Shown piece after piece: positions 26,823 through 35,871 of a stretch of 64,000 nucleotides of DNA (positions are counted from its first letter, which is position 1; each line of letters begins with the position of its first letter). The DNA is from Actinocorallia populi (lineage in GTDB: Bacteria; Actinomycetota; Actinomycetes; Streptosporangiales; Streptosporangiaceae), in the NCBI RefSeq assembly GCF_002995495.1, contig NZ_PVZV01000004.1:372001-436000 (forward strand), given 5' to 3'. Position numbers and translations under genes: made by a program. The notes under the pieces were generated by a model. The model ran no database searches. It was not told the origin of the DNA and saw nothing but the letters and a program-made list of their open reading frames with translations.

Positions 26823-28400
26823 CTATCTCTCGTCCTGGGAGGTGGAGGTGTCCTGGCCGGCGGCCTTGCGGAAGGCGGCGAACCGGGCTCCGGTGTCACG
26901 GGGCGACGCCGGAGCGTCGGCCTCGGCGACGGGAAGGACGTTCTGCTCGGCGGCGGCGAGCGCCGCGCCCCGGGGGCGCTTGGGCAGATCGGTCCACTCC
27001 ACGGTCCCGGAGGAGACGCCTGCGGTCGGGTCGGAGGGCTCTGGGGTCGGCGGGGCCATGGCCTCTCGGGGGGGCTTGGGTGCGGGCTTCGGCTGGGTGA
27101 CGAGCTGGCGGGGGATCATCAGGACGACCCCGGTGCCGCCCCGGGAGGACGGGCGGAAGCTCACCGACAGGCCGTACTTGTCGGCGAGCCTGCCGACCAC
27201 GGCCAGGCCGAGCCGGGTGCCGGCCAGGGTCTTCAGGTCGCTCCGCTCGGAGACCAGGGCCTCGGCGCGCAGGCGTTCGCGCTTGCGCATGCCCAGGCCG
27301 CTGTCCTCGATGGTGATGATGATGCCCGCGTCCTCCTCCTCGAGGTAGGCGTGGACCTCGCTGCCGTGCGCGGAGAACGTGGTGGCGTTGTCCATGAGCT
27401 CGGCGAGCGCGTGCATGACGCCCTCGGCCGCGTAGCCGACGATGGCCGAGTCGCTGGTGGAGTGCAGGCGGACGCGCCGGTAGGCGTTGATGCGGCCCAT
27501 CGCGCCGCGCAGGATGCTCTCCATGCCGATGGGCTTGGTCCAGCGGCGCCCGGAGCGGCCGCCGCTGAGCAGCGCGATGCTGTCGGCGAGGCGGCCGAGC
27601 TGGGAGATCCGGTGATCGAGGTCGAGCAGGTCGGCGAACACCTTCTCCTCCCCGTACCGGTGCTGCAGTTCGCGCAGCTCGGCCAGGAGGCTGGTGGTCT
27701 GCGCCTGGACGCGGGCCGCGGCGTTGGCGCAGGCGGCCATCGCGGCGGTGCCGCGGCGCTCCCCGGCGACGACCTCCTGGGCGACGTACTCCAGGAGCCT
27801 GCCGAGGGCGGGGTCGTCGGGCTGGGGGACGGCGGCGACCGCGGTCTCCAGGGAGGCGTTCTCCTCCCGGATGCGGCGGACCAGCTCCGGCAGGATCTCC
27901 TCGGTGAACCGGGCGAGGTCCTGGCCCGCCGCGGCGCCGCTGCGGACGGCGGCGGCGGTCCGCTGCTCGGCGGCGGTCAGCTCGCTGGCGGTGACGTACA
28001 GCAGCCGCTGCAGCTGGAGGTGGGCGGGAGGCTGGGTCTCGGCGAGCACCGCCTCCAGCGGCGCGCCCTCGCGGGCCCGGCGGACCAGGCCGGGGAGGGT
28101 CTCCTCGCAGATGCGGTGGAGCTCCTGCTCGGTACCGGCCATCTCACTCCCGGCCTGGGCGAGCCGCCGACCGGCCCAGTTCGCCTTGGCGGCGAAGTAG
28201 ACGGCCAGCGCGCTGGCCACGCAGAAGGCGAGCGCGGCGGCTCCGCCGGCCCAGCCGGCCACCTGCCGGTTCTCGGTGGGAACGGACGTCACCGCCCACA
28301 ACCAGATCGCGCCGGCGCCGAGAACGCAGATCAGCCAGGCGATCAGGGCTTTCTCCACCGGCGGGCGCGTTGCCCGCCCGGATTGGGAAGCGTGTGACAT
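26823..28400 (-). CDS. cvnA: conservon sensor histidine kinase-like CvnA
   Basis: A 525-residue sensor. Two transmembrane helices (about 15-36 and 48-70) enclose a very short outside loop. A long helical region (about 75-260) leads to a HATPase_c domain with N-box AELMDNATTFS, G1 DSGLGM and G2 RLGLAVVGRLAD, all canonical. No obvious phosphoacceptor His motif is present, as is usual for CvnA. The C-terminal tail (about 430-525) is Pro/Ala-rich and disordered. It heads the operon cvnA-B-C-D-E. Confidence 0.9.
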   Translation of the reverse strand: MSHASQSGRATRPPVEKALIAWLICVLGAGAIWLWAVTSVPTENRQVAGWAGGAAALAFCVASALAVYFAAKANWAGRRLAQAGSEMAGTEQELHRICEETLPGLVRRAREGAPLEAVLAETQPPAHLQLQRLLYVTASELTAAEQRTAAAVRSGAAAGQDLARFTEEILPELVRRIREENASLETAVAAVPQPDDPALGRLLEYVAQEVVAGERRGTAAMAACANAAARVQAQTTSLLAELRELQHRYGEEKVFADLLDLDHRISQLGRLADSIALLSGGRSGRRWTKPIGMESILRGAMGRINAYRRVRLHSTSDSAIVGYAAEGVMHALAELMDNATTFSAHGSEVHAYLEEEDAGIIITIEDSGLGMRKRERLRAEALVSERSDLKTLAGTRLGLAVVGRLADKYGLSVSFRPSSRGGTGVVLMIPRQLVTQPKPAPKPPREAMAPPTPEPSDPTAGVSSGTVEWTDLPKRPRGAALAAAEQNVLPVAEADAPASPRDTGARFAAFRKAAGQDTSTSQDER

Positions 28401-28776
28401 CTTTCTCGGGTCCTCATCAACAGGCTGAAGACGGAAGTAGGTGGCTACAGTGGGCAGCTTGCCTTATTTCCCGGTGGAGGAGATGCAGTTTGCCGCAACT
28501 CCCGACATGACAAAAGTCCCACTCGCGACAGGGCTACCCGGCAAACCTCCCATTTCGGTCATTCAGGCACGAACCAAAGGGCCGGGGATGGACAGCCGCT
28601 GAGAAATATACATGTGTGGCACGATTGACGGCTATTCGTCACTCTCCGTTGTCATGGCCGGAGGGAAAGCCGCACGGCTTGAACACCGCTTTGAGCAAAG
28701 GCGAAGGGGCTTTCCAGGACGAATGTCACCTTCGTCACGTCTGAGAAGCGGGGGCCGGTCGCGCAGGTCCCGCAGG
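28401..28776. other. intergenic region, cvnA upstream
   Basis: This gap of about 375 bases before cvnA holds no gene that I can support; the short frames here are Arg/Pro-rich noise. It is less GC-rich than its surroundings, notably around 28595-28620, and should contain the cvnA promoter, but no clear -35/-10 pair stands out. Confidence 0.5.
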
Positions 28777-28829
28777 GCCCCTTTCCCCGCTCCGCGGCGG
28801 AGGTGCCGCCCGGTGACGGGGAAAGGGGC
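28777..28829 (-). terminator. 13-bp perfect stem after the MMPL gene
   Basis: GCCCCTTTCCCCG (28777-28789) and CGGGGAAAGGGGC (28817-28829) are perfect complements around a 27-nt spacer that can itself fold. They lie twelve bases beyond the minus-strand MMPL stop. There is no strong T run. Confidence 0.6.
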
Positions 28830-28840
28830 GCGGGCCGGGA

Positions 28841-30868
28841 TCAGGGGCGGATCTTGTTGCGGGTCGGCCACCACATCTTCGGACCGAGGTCGTAGGCGAG
28901 CGCGGGGACGAGCAGGGAGCGCACGACGAGCGCGTCCAGCAGCACCCCGAACGCCACGATGAAGGCGAGCTGGACGAGGAAGACCAGTGGGAGCACCGCG
29001 AGCGCGCCGAAGGTCGCCGCGAGCACGACCCCGGCGGAGGTGATGACGCCGCCGGTGGCGACCAGCCCGCGCAGGACGCCTTCACGCGCCCCGTGTTCGA
29101 GCGCCTCCTCGCGCACCCGCGTCATGAGGAAGATGTTGTAGTCCACGCCCAGCGCCACCAGGAAGACGAACCCGAACAGCGGCACCGACGGATCGGAGCC
29201 CGGGAAGTCGAAGACGTGGTTGAACATGAGCGCGGCCACGCCGAGGGTGGCGGCGAACGACAGCACGACCGTCAGGATGAGCACGACGGGCGCCGTCATG
29301 GCCCGCAGCAGCACTCCGAGGATGGCCAGGATCACCAGCAGCGCGACGGGGATGATGAGCGTGCGGTCGTGTTCGGCCGTCACCTGCGTGTCGTACTGGG
29401 AGGCGGTGTACCCGCCGACGAGCGCGTCGGCTCCGGGCAGCGGGTGCAGGGCGTCACGGAGGCCCGCCACGGTGTCCATGGCCGCGGCGGAGTCGGGCGC
29501 GTCGGTGAAGGTGGCCTGCAGCATGGCGCGCCCGTCGACGATCTTCGGTCGGCCGGAGGGGTCCGCCACCGGCCGCACGGAGTCCACGCCCTCGACGGAC
29601 TGCGCGGTCTGCGCCGCCTTCTGCAGGGAGCCGGATTCGACGAGGACCACCGCGGGGTTGCCGGAGCCGGACGGGAAGTGCCGCTGCAGCGCCTCCTGCC
29701 CGACGATCGAGGGCTCCTTGTTGAGGAAGACGTCCGACTGCGCGATGCCGTCGGCCTTCAGCGTCGGCATGAACACGGCCAGCACGCCCAGGGCGAGGGC
29801 GGTCGTCATCCAGGTGCGGCGCGGGTGGCGGGAGATCATCCCGGCGAGCCGGTCCCACACCTTGTGGCCGCGGTCGAGGCGGCGCGAGGGCCAGTAGGCC
29901 GCGCGGCCGAGGAGCGCCAGCGCGGCGGGAAGGAAGGTGAGCACCGCCAGCAGGGCGCAGCCGACGCCGATGGCGGCGACGGGGCCGAGGGAGCGGTTGG
30001 AGTTCAGGTCGCTCAGGAGCAGGGTCAGCAGGCCCGCCGCGACGGTGAAGGCGCTGGCGGTGATGGGGGCGAGCGAGGCGCGCCAGGCGCGCTTCAGCGC
30101 CGGCCACTTGTCGGCCTCGGCGAGTTCCTCCCGGTACCGGACGGCCAGCAGCAGCGCGTAGTCGGTGGCCGCGCCGACCACCAGGATGAACATGATCCCC
30201 TGGGTCTGCCCGTCGAGGGTGAGCACGCCGCGGTCGGCCAGCAGGTAGACCAGGGCGGAGGCCAGCGCCAGCGCCAGCACCGCGGTGACGATCACCACCA
30301 GGGGCAGCAGCACGCTGCGGTAGACCAGCAGCAGGATGAGCAGGACGACGCCGAGCGCGACCAGGAGCAGCAGCCCGTCGATGCCGGCGAACGCCTTGGA
30401 CAGGTCGGCGCTGACGGCCGCGCTGCCCGTCACGTACACCTTGAGGCCGGGGACGGCGGCCAGTTCCCTGATGCGGTCGACGGGCGGGTCGTCCAGGTCG
30501 GCGGCGAGGGGGATCACCGACTGGAGGGCGCGGCCGTCGTCGGACCGCAGGGGCGGCGACGGCGTCTCGGCGGCGATGCCTTCTCGCCGGACGCGGTCGA
30601 TCGCGGCGGCTGCCCGCTTCTCGTCGTCGGGCCCGATCTCGTCCGCGGACTCCCAGACGACCACCGCGGGGACCGTGCTGCGGTCCTCGAAGCCCTTGCG
30701 GAGTTCGGCGACGCGCGTCGACTCGGCGGTGGCCGGGAGGAAGGAGGTGCTGTCGGTGGACTGGACCTCGCCGAGGCGGCCGGTGTACTGGCCGAGGGGG
30801 CCGACCGCGGCGACCCAGATGAGCAGAACGAGGGCGAGCGGTAGCCGGCGCCGCCACTTCTTCGACAT
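28841..30868 (-). CDS. MMPL/RND-family membrane transporter
   Basis: A 675-residue MMPL-type exporter with two repeats of one helix, a large outside domain and five helices. Helix 1 is at about 8-25, helices 2-6 at about 160-340, helix 7 at about 355-375 and the last five at about 505-665. Family motifs such as GAATDYALLLAVRYREEL and its second-half counterpart GVDYNIFLMTRVREE are present, containing the intramembrane Asp-Tyr pairs used for proton coupling. ATG 30868 (MSKKWRRR) is chosen; an upstream start at 30910 adds 14 unconserved residues. It is divergent from a MarR gene with two palindromes between, suggesting substrate-induced export. Confidence 0.92.
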   Translation of the reverse strand: MSKKWRRRLPLALVLLIWVAAVGPLGQYTGRLGEVQSTDSTSFLPATAESTRVAELRKGFEDRSTVPAVVVWESADEIGPDDEKRAAAAIDRVRREGIAAETPSPPLRSDDGRALQSVIPLAADLDDPPVDRIRELAAVPGLKVYVTGSAAVSADLSKAFAGIDGLLLLVALGVVLLILLLVYRSVLLPLVVIVTAVLALALASALVYLLADRGVLTLDGQTQGIMFILVVGAATDYALLLAVRYREELAEADKWPALKRAWRASLAPITASAFTVAAGLLTLLLSDLNSNRSLGPVAAIGVGCALLAVLTFLPAALALLGRAAYWPSRRLDRGHKVWDRLAGMISRHPRRTWMTTALALGVLAVFMPTLKADGIAQSDVFLNKEPSIVGQEALQRHFPSGSGNPAVVLVESGSLQKAAQTAQSVEGVDSVRPVADPSGRPKIVDGRAMLQATFTDAPDSAAAMDTVAGLRDALHPLPGADALVGGYTASQYDTQVTAEHDRTLIIPVALLVILAILGVLLRAMTAPVVLILTVVLSFAATLGVAALMFNHVFDFPGSDPSVPLFGFVFLVALGVDYNIFLMTRVREEALEHGAREGVLRGLVATGGVITSAGVVLAATFGALAVLPLVFLVQLAFIVAFGVLLDALVVRSLLVPALAYDLGPKMWWPTRNKIRP

Positions 30869-30975
30869 ATCGTCAGGCTTCTTTCCGCAATAGTGTGTTC
30901 GTCGTCGCACGGCGGGCAGGGCAGGTCACTGGACAGGTGGGAGCCCGGCGCCGCGGTGCCGACGCGGTCATTGCC

Positions 30976-31019
30976 TAGATAGTCTAGTAATTAGACAATC
31001 TAGCTAGATAGTCTAGCTA
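30976..31019. promoter_or_regulatory. two MarR-type palindromes between MMPL and MarR genes
   Basis: An imperfect palindrome occupies 30976-31002 (AGATAGTCTA facing TAGACAATCT), and TAGCTAGATAGTCTAGCTA (31001-31019) is a perfect one with eight-base arms. Both are built from the same TAGNTAGTCTA-like half-sites in a conspicuously AT-rich patch. The second ends 22 bases before the MarR start. Confidence 0.72.
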
Positions 31020-31040
31020 ACGAAAGGGGTGAGGCGGGCC

Positions 31041-31505
31041 GTGGACGAGGAACTGGCGGAACGCCGGCGTCTCATCAGGCTCATGCGCCGGCTGAACAGC
31101 GAGCTCGACCAGCTGGGGCACGTCTTCGCCAAGAAGCACGCGCTGCATCCCACCAACGTCCGGGCGATCTTCCTGATCATGGAGTCGGGCCTGGCGGGCA
31201 CCCCCATCACCCCCGGGGACCTCGCGCGCCGCCTGGGCCTGACCACGGCGGCCGTCAGCTCGCTCCTCGACCGGCTGGAGCAGGCCGACCACCTGGTCCG
31301 CCGCCCGGTGCCGGGCGACCGCCGCCGCGTGCACCTGGAGGTCGCGCCCGAGGCCATGACCCTGGCCGCCGGCTTCTTCCACCCCCTCAACGCCCGGCTG
31401 ACCGCGGCCATGGAGGACTATTCCCCCCAGGACATGGCCGCCATCGAGAGGTTCCTCACGGACATGACCCGGGAGGTGTCGGGGTACCGGGAGGCGAACT
31501 CCTGA
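31041..31505 (+). CDS. MarR-family transcriptional regulator
   Basis: A 154-residue MarR regulator. The winged helix is at about 50-100 (TPGDLARRLGLTTAAVSSLLDRLEQADHLVRRPVPGDRRRVHLEV). GTG 31041 follows a GGGGTGAGG stretch at good spacing; GTG 31029 is the alternative and adds four residues. It is divergent from the MMPL exporter, and the palindromes at 30976-31019 are the likely operators for both genes. It is convergent with the ATPase gene. Confidence 0.9.
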   Translation: MDEELAERRRLIRLMRRLNSELDQLGHVFAKKHALHPTNVRAIFLIMESGLAGTPITPGDLARRLGLTTAAVSSLLDRLEQADHLVRRPVPGDRRRVHLEVAPEAMTLAAGFFHPLNARLTAAMEDYSPQDMAAIERFLTDMTREVSGYREANS

Positions 31506-31525
31506 GTCCGGGGCGCCGCACGGGC

Positions 31526-34135
31526 TCACCCGCGCGGGTCCCGCCTCCGGGCGGCGCGTGCGGCGGGACCCGGATGCAGGACGCGGTCGAGCCGGACGGC
31601 GGCGTAGCCCGGGACCGACAGGGCGCAGACGAGCAGGAGGTCCGTCAGGGCCAGCGGCTCGGTGCCCAGGAGCTCCCGCAGCGGCGGCAGGTAGACGCCC
31701 GCCAGCTGCAGCAGCAGCGCACCCGCGACGGCGGCGAGCAGCATCGGGTTGGCCAGGGAGCGCGGCCGTGCGCGCGAGCCCAGGGCCGCGCCCAGCTGCA
31801 GCGCGCCGAGGGTGAAGAAGGCCATGGTCTGCCAGGGGCGGCCGGTGTGCTCGGCCCACAGCGCGACACCCAGGGTGACGGCGGTGAGCACGACCGCGAT
31901 CCGCACGATCCGCTGCCACAGGCCCGCGCCGAGGATGCTCTGCTCCGGCGGGCGCGGCGGGCGGCGCATCACGGACTCCTCGGCGGGCTCCCCGCCGAGC
32001 GCGACCCCGGGCAGGCCGTGGGTGAGCAGGTTGATCCACAGGATCTGCGCGGGCAGCAGCGGCAGCGCGAGGCCGGCGAACGGGCCGAGGAGCATGACCG
32101 CGATCTCGGTGACCCCGCCGGACAGCGCGTACACCAGGAACCGGCGGATGTTGGAGTACACCCGCCGCCCCTCCTCGACGGCGGCGACCACGGTGCCCAG
32201 CTCGTCGTCGGCGAGCACCAGGTCGGCGGCCTGGCGGGCCACCTCGGTGCCGCGCCCGCCCATCGCCACGCCGATGTCCGAGCGGCGCAGCGCGGGCCCG
32301 TCGTTGACGCCGTCGCCGGTCATCGCGACGATCTCGCCGCCGTCGCTCAGCGCCTCGATGATGTCGAGCTTGTGCCGCGGGTCGGCGCGCGCGAACACCG
32401 TGACCTCGCGGAGGTTCTCCGGGCGGGGCCCGCGGCAGTCGACGACCTGGTCGGCCTCCTCGGCGATGCCCAGCTCCGAGGCGATGGCGCGGGCGGTGCC
32501 GGGATGGTCGCCGGTGATGAGGACGGGGCGGATCCCGGCGCCGCGGCAGGCCGCGATCGTCCGTGCCGCCGCCTCGCGCGGCGGGTCGAGGATGGCGACG
32601 AGGCCGAGCAGGCGCAGGCCCCGCTCCAGGTGCTCGCCGGGCGCGTCGTCCTCCCGCTCGGCCTCGGTGACGGCCAGGACGCGCAGCCCGCCCCGCGCGT
32701 ACTCGTCGGCCTTGGCGGCGGCCCGCTCGACCACGTCCGGGCCGTCGGTGAGGAACCCGGAGTCCAGCAGGACCTCGGGAGCGCCCTTGCAGACCACCCG
32801 GTACCGGCCGTCGGGGAGGCGGTGGACGGTCGTCATGCGCTTGCGGTCGCTGTCGAAGGGGAGCTCGGCGGTGCGGGGGAACTCCTCACCGAGCCCGTCG
32901 TGGTCGAGGCCGAGCCTGGCCGCGGCGACGAGCAGCGCGGCCTCCGTGGGATCGCCGAGGGCCGCCCAGTCCGCGCGGTCGCCGTCCGGCGGGGCCAGCC
33001 GCGCGTCGTTGCACAGGGCGGCGGCGGTGAGCAGGCCGGTGACCTCCGGCCGGTCGCCGGGGCCGATCGGGTTCCCGTCCAGGAGGACGTCGCCTTCGGG
33101 GGCGTATCCGGTGCCGGTGAGCTCGGCCTCCGCGCCGCCGGGCGTCCAGGCGTACCGGGCGACCATCCGCCCTTCGGTGAGGGTGCCGGTCTTGTCGGTG
33201 GCCAGGACGGTCACCGAGCCGAGCGTCTCGACGGCGGGGAGCTTGCGGATGAGCGCGTTGCGGGCCGCCATGCGCCGTGCCCCCAGCGCCAGGGCGAGCG
33301 TGACGACGGCGGGGAGCGACTCCGGGACGGCGGCGACCACGAGGCTGATCGCGGTGACCACCATCAGTTCGAGCGGCTGCCCCCGGACGACGCCGAGCAC
33401 CAGGACGACGACGCACAGGACGACCGCCAGCACCGCCAGCAGCCGTCCGACGCCCGCGAGGCGCCTCTGCAGCGGGGTGAGCCCCACCTCGCGGCCGAGC
33501 ATCGCGGCGATCCGCCCGGCGGAGCTCTTCTCGCCGGTCGCGGTCACCAGGGCCTGCCCCCGGCCCTTGGACACCACGGTCCCCGACGCGACCCGGGACG
33601 TGTCGGCCTTCTCGTCCTCGGGGGACGCGGAGGCGGTCTTGTCCACCGGAACCGACTCGCCCGTCAGTGACGACTCGTCCACCAGCAGGCCCGCGGCCTC
33701 CACCAGGACGCCGTCGGCCGGGACGATGTCGCCCTCGCCCAGCACCACGAGGTCCCCGACGACGACCTCGTCGCCGGGTACCTCCCGCTGCCCGCCGTCC
33801 CGCACGACCCGCGCGGCCGGGGCGGTGAGCTCCGACAGCGCCGTGATCGCCCGGTCGGCGCGCACCTCCTGCCAGACGCCCACCGCGGTGTTGGCGATGA
33901 CGACCAGCAGGATGACGGCCGTGTCGGTGTAGTCGCCGGTGAGCAGCGTCAGCACCGCCGCCACCAGCAGCACGACGATCAGCGGGTCGCGCAGCTGGGT
34001 GGCGACCCGCCGCCACAACGGCGTGGGCGGCCGCTGCGGCAGCGCGTTGGGGCCGTCCCGCTCCAGCCGCTCCGCGGCCTCCGCGGTCGTCAGCCCCCGT
34101 ACCGCGGCCCGTACCGCCCCGTCACCACCGCTCAC
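31526..34135 (-). CDS. P-type cation-transporting ATPase (P2-like)
   Basis: An 869-residue P-type ATPase. Signature parts are TGES (158-161), PESLP in helix 4 (271-275), the phosphorylation motif DKTGTLT with Asp314, KGAPE in the nucleotide domain and TGDGVNDGPAL in the hinge. The N-terminal cation ATPase domain (TTAEAAERLERDGPN) and C-terminal four-helix domain place it with Ca2+/Na+-type P2 pumps. In helix 6 the usual NxxTD is NLLTHG, so the ion-coordinating Asp is His and the ion cannot be assigned by analogy with SERCA. GTG 34135 has GGGGGAAG just upstream. Confidence 0.92.
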   Translation of the reverse strand: MSGGDGAVRAAVRGLTTAEAAERLERDGPNALPQRPPTPLWRRVATQLRDPLIVVLLVAAVLTLLTGDYTDTAVILLVVIANTAVGVWQEVRADRAITALSELTAPAARVVRDGGQREVPGDEVVVGDLVVLGEGDIVPADGVLVEAAGLLVDESSLTGESVPVDKTASASPEDEKADTSRVASGTVVSKGRGQALVTATGEKSSAGRIAAMLGREVGLTPLQRRLAGVGRLLAVLAVVLCVVVLVLGVVRGQPLELMVVTAISLVVAAVPESLPAVVTLALALGARRMAARNALIRKLPAVETLGSVTVLATDKTGTLTEGRMVARYAWTPGGAEAELTGTGYAPEGDVLLDGNPIGPGDRPEVTGLLTAAALCNDARLAPPDGDRADWAALGDPTEAALLVAAARLGLDHDGLGEEFPRTAELPFDSDRKRMTTVHRLPDGRYRVVCKGAPEVLLDSGFLTDGPDVVERAAAKADEYARGGLRVLAVTEAEREDDAPGEHLERGLRLLGLVAILDPPREAAARTIAACRGAGIRPVLITGDHPGTARAIASELGIAEEADQVVDCRGPRPENLREVTVFARADPRHKLDIIEALSDGGEIVAMTGDGVNDGPALRRSDIGVAMGGRGTEVARQAADLVLADDELGTVVAAVEEGRRVYSNIRRFLVYALSGGVTEIAVMLLGPFAGLALPLLPAQILWINLLTHGLPGVALGGEPAEESVMRRPPRPPEQSILGAGLWQRIVRIAVVLTAVTLGVALWAEHTGRPWQTMAFFTLGALQLGAALGSRARPRSLANPMLLAAVAGALLLQLAGVYLPPLRELLGTEPLALTDLLLVCALSVPGYAAVRLDRVLHPGPAARAARRRDPRG

Positions 34136-34309
34136 TCTTCCCCCGTTCCCCGCCGCGCGCCCTGTTCCTGGACTTTTCCCTTCCCTCGTGGGTACGCCCG
34201 ATGCCGGGAACCCTCCGGAAGGAAGGTGATCCTCCTGACGTGGCGGCGTCCCGGCCCGCCAGGGGGACACTGAAGGCGACGGCCGCCGAGGACGAGAAGG
34301 GACCGGCCC

Positions 34310-35095
34310 ATGCACCACCACGAGGACGACCACGACCGGGGCCTGTCCCACGACCTGCCGAGGCTCCTGGACCGCCGCCGCATGCTGGGCCTGCTGGGCG
34401 GAGCCGTCCTGCTGGGCACGGCGGCCTGCGCCGCCGAGGAGACCCCCGCGTCCCCGGCGTCCGCGCCAGCCGCGCCCGCGGCGGGGGAGATCCCCGACGA
34501 GACCGCCGGCCCCTATCCCGCGGACGGCTCCAACGGCCCCGACGTCCTGACCGAGAGCGGCGTCGTCCGCAGCGACATCCGCTCCAGCTTCGGCTCCGCC
34601 TCCGGCACCGCCGAGGGCGTCCCCGTGACCGTCGAACTCACCGTCACCGACGGCGGCGCCCCCTACCGTGGCGCCGCCGTCTACGTGTGGCACTGCGACC
34701 GGGAGGGCCGGTACTCCCTCTACTCCGCGGGCGCGACGGAGGAGAACTACCTGCGCGGCGTCCAGGAAGCCGACAAGACAGGCAAAGTCCGTTTCGTCAC
34801 CATCTTCCCCGGCTCCTATCCAGGCCGCTGGCCCCACATCCACTTCGAGGTCTACGCCACTCTCGCCAAGGCCACCGCCTCCGCGAAGGGCATCAAGACC
34901 TCCCAGCTGGCCTTCCCCGAAGCCGCCTGCGCCGAGGCCTACACCGCCCCCGGCTACGAACGGAGCGCCGCCCACCTCGCCCGCTCCTCCCTGGCGGAGG
35001 ACGGCGTCTTCGCCGACGGCCACTCCCTCCAGCTCGCCACCGTCACCGGAGACCCCGAAAGCGGCTACACCGCCCGCCTGAACGTCCCCGTCTGA
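34310..35095 (+). CDS. intradiol ring-cleavage dioxygenase-like lipoprotein
   Basis: A 261-residue exported intradiol dioxygenase-family protein. The N terminus has a twin-arginine motif (DRRRMLGLLGG) and a lipobox (GTAAC), so it is probably exported folded by Tat and lipidated at Cys42. The catalytic domain keeps the four Fe(III) ligands of the family: Tyr in REGRYSLYS, Tyr in GSYPGRW, and the two His in PHIHFEVY. Substrate is unknown; exported members of this family are widespread in actinomycetes and need not be catechol catabolic. AAGGGA precedes the ATG by eight bases. Confidence 0.9.
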   Translation: MHHHEDDHDRGLSHDLPRLLDRRRMLGLLGGAVLLGTAACAAEETPASPASAPAAPAAGEIPDETAGPYPADGSNGPDVLTESGVVRSDIRSSFGSASGTAEGVPVTVELTVTDGGAPYRGAAVYVWHCDREGRYSLYSAGATEENYLRGVQEADKTGKVRFVTIFPGSYPGRWPHIHFEVYATLAKATASAKGIKTSQLAFPEAACAEAYTAPGYERSAAHLARSSLAEDGVFADGHSLQLATVTGDPESGYTARLNVPV

Positions 35096-35108
35096 ACCCG
35101 TCGCGGGG

Positions 35109-35783
35109 TCAGCGGTGTTCGGCGAGGCCGAAGGCGGCGGCGTGGAGGCCGGCCTGGAAGCGGGAGTCGGCCTGGAGGGCCGTCATCAGGGCGGCCACGC
35201 GGCGGCGGTAGGTGCGCAGGGAGAGGCCCAGGCGGCGGGCGGCGGTCTCGTCGGTGAGGCCGGAGCCGAGGGCTTGGAGGACGGCGCGGGAGCCGGGGTC
35301 CAGGTGGGGGGCTTCGGCGGTGAGCCAGGAGGTGAAGGGAGGGGAGGTCTCCCAGGCGGCTTCGAAGAGGGAGAGGACGCTGCCCAGGAGGACGGGCGAG
35401 GCGGTGATGGTGTACTCGCGGCCGGCGGGTGTGGCGGGGCCGGCCAGGACCATCAGGCGGCGGTCGATGATGATCGTTTCGTGGGGGAGGGGGGCGGCGC
35501 TGATGCGGACCAGGGCGCCCGCGGCGGAGACCCTGTGAAGGTGGGCGCGGGTGGGTTCGTCGGCCAGGGCGGTGGGGCTGAAGAGCTTGCGGACGGTGAA
35601 GGCGCCGGTGCCGGAGGTGCGCATGCGGTCGCGGACGGCGTGCCTGGCGGCGGGCTGGGACCAGGTGTCCGGGTCGCGGGCGGCGCAGAGGAAGTCCTCG
35701 CGCACCGAGGTGAACAGATGACCCGCACGGGCGAGCAGTTCTTCCTCGCCGCGCACGGTGACGATGCGGTCGGTGGTCTCCAC
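35109..35783 (-). CDS. HTH (LuxR-type C terminus) transcriptional regulator
   Basis: A 224-residue regulator. The last 60 residues form a LuxR/GerE-like helix-turn-helix (LGSGLTDETAARRLGLSLRT followed by YRRRVAALMTALQADSRFQAG), while residues about 1-150 resemble the effector half of TrmB/HTH-domain regulators with a phospholipase-D-like strand pattern (RISAAPLPHETIIIDRRLMVL). GTG 35783 is the most upstream start before composition degrades. It is divergent from the aldo/keto reductase (88 bp) and may control it. Confidence 0.82.
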   Translation of the reverse strand: METTDRIVTVRGEEELLARAGHLFTSVREDFLCAARDPDTWSQPAARHAVRDRMRTSGTGAFTVRKLFSPTALADEPTRAHLHRVSAAGALVRISAAPLPHETIIIDRRLMVLAGPATPAGREYTITASPVLLGSVLSLFEAAWETSPPFTSWLTAEAPHLDPGSRAVLQALGSGLTDETAARRLGLSLRTYRRRVAALMTALQADSRFQAGLHAAAFGLAEHR

Positions 35784-35871
35784 CCGTCCAGTCTCGCCTA
35801 CGGAAGGGGCGGGATGGCAGCTTGCTGCCAGACGTTGGCGGCGGGACGGCGGACGGGCCACGGTGGGGGGC

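Noticed and set aside
28612-28962. Short plus-strand frame in the gap before cvnA
   Set aside because: It runs into the MMPL gene on the opposite strand, and its composition after 40 residues is Arg/Pro noise.
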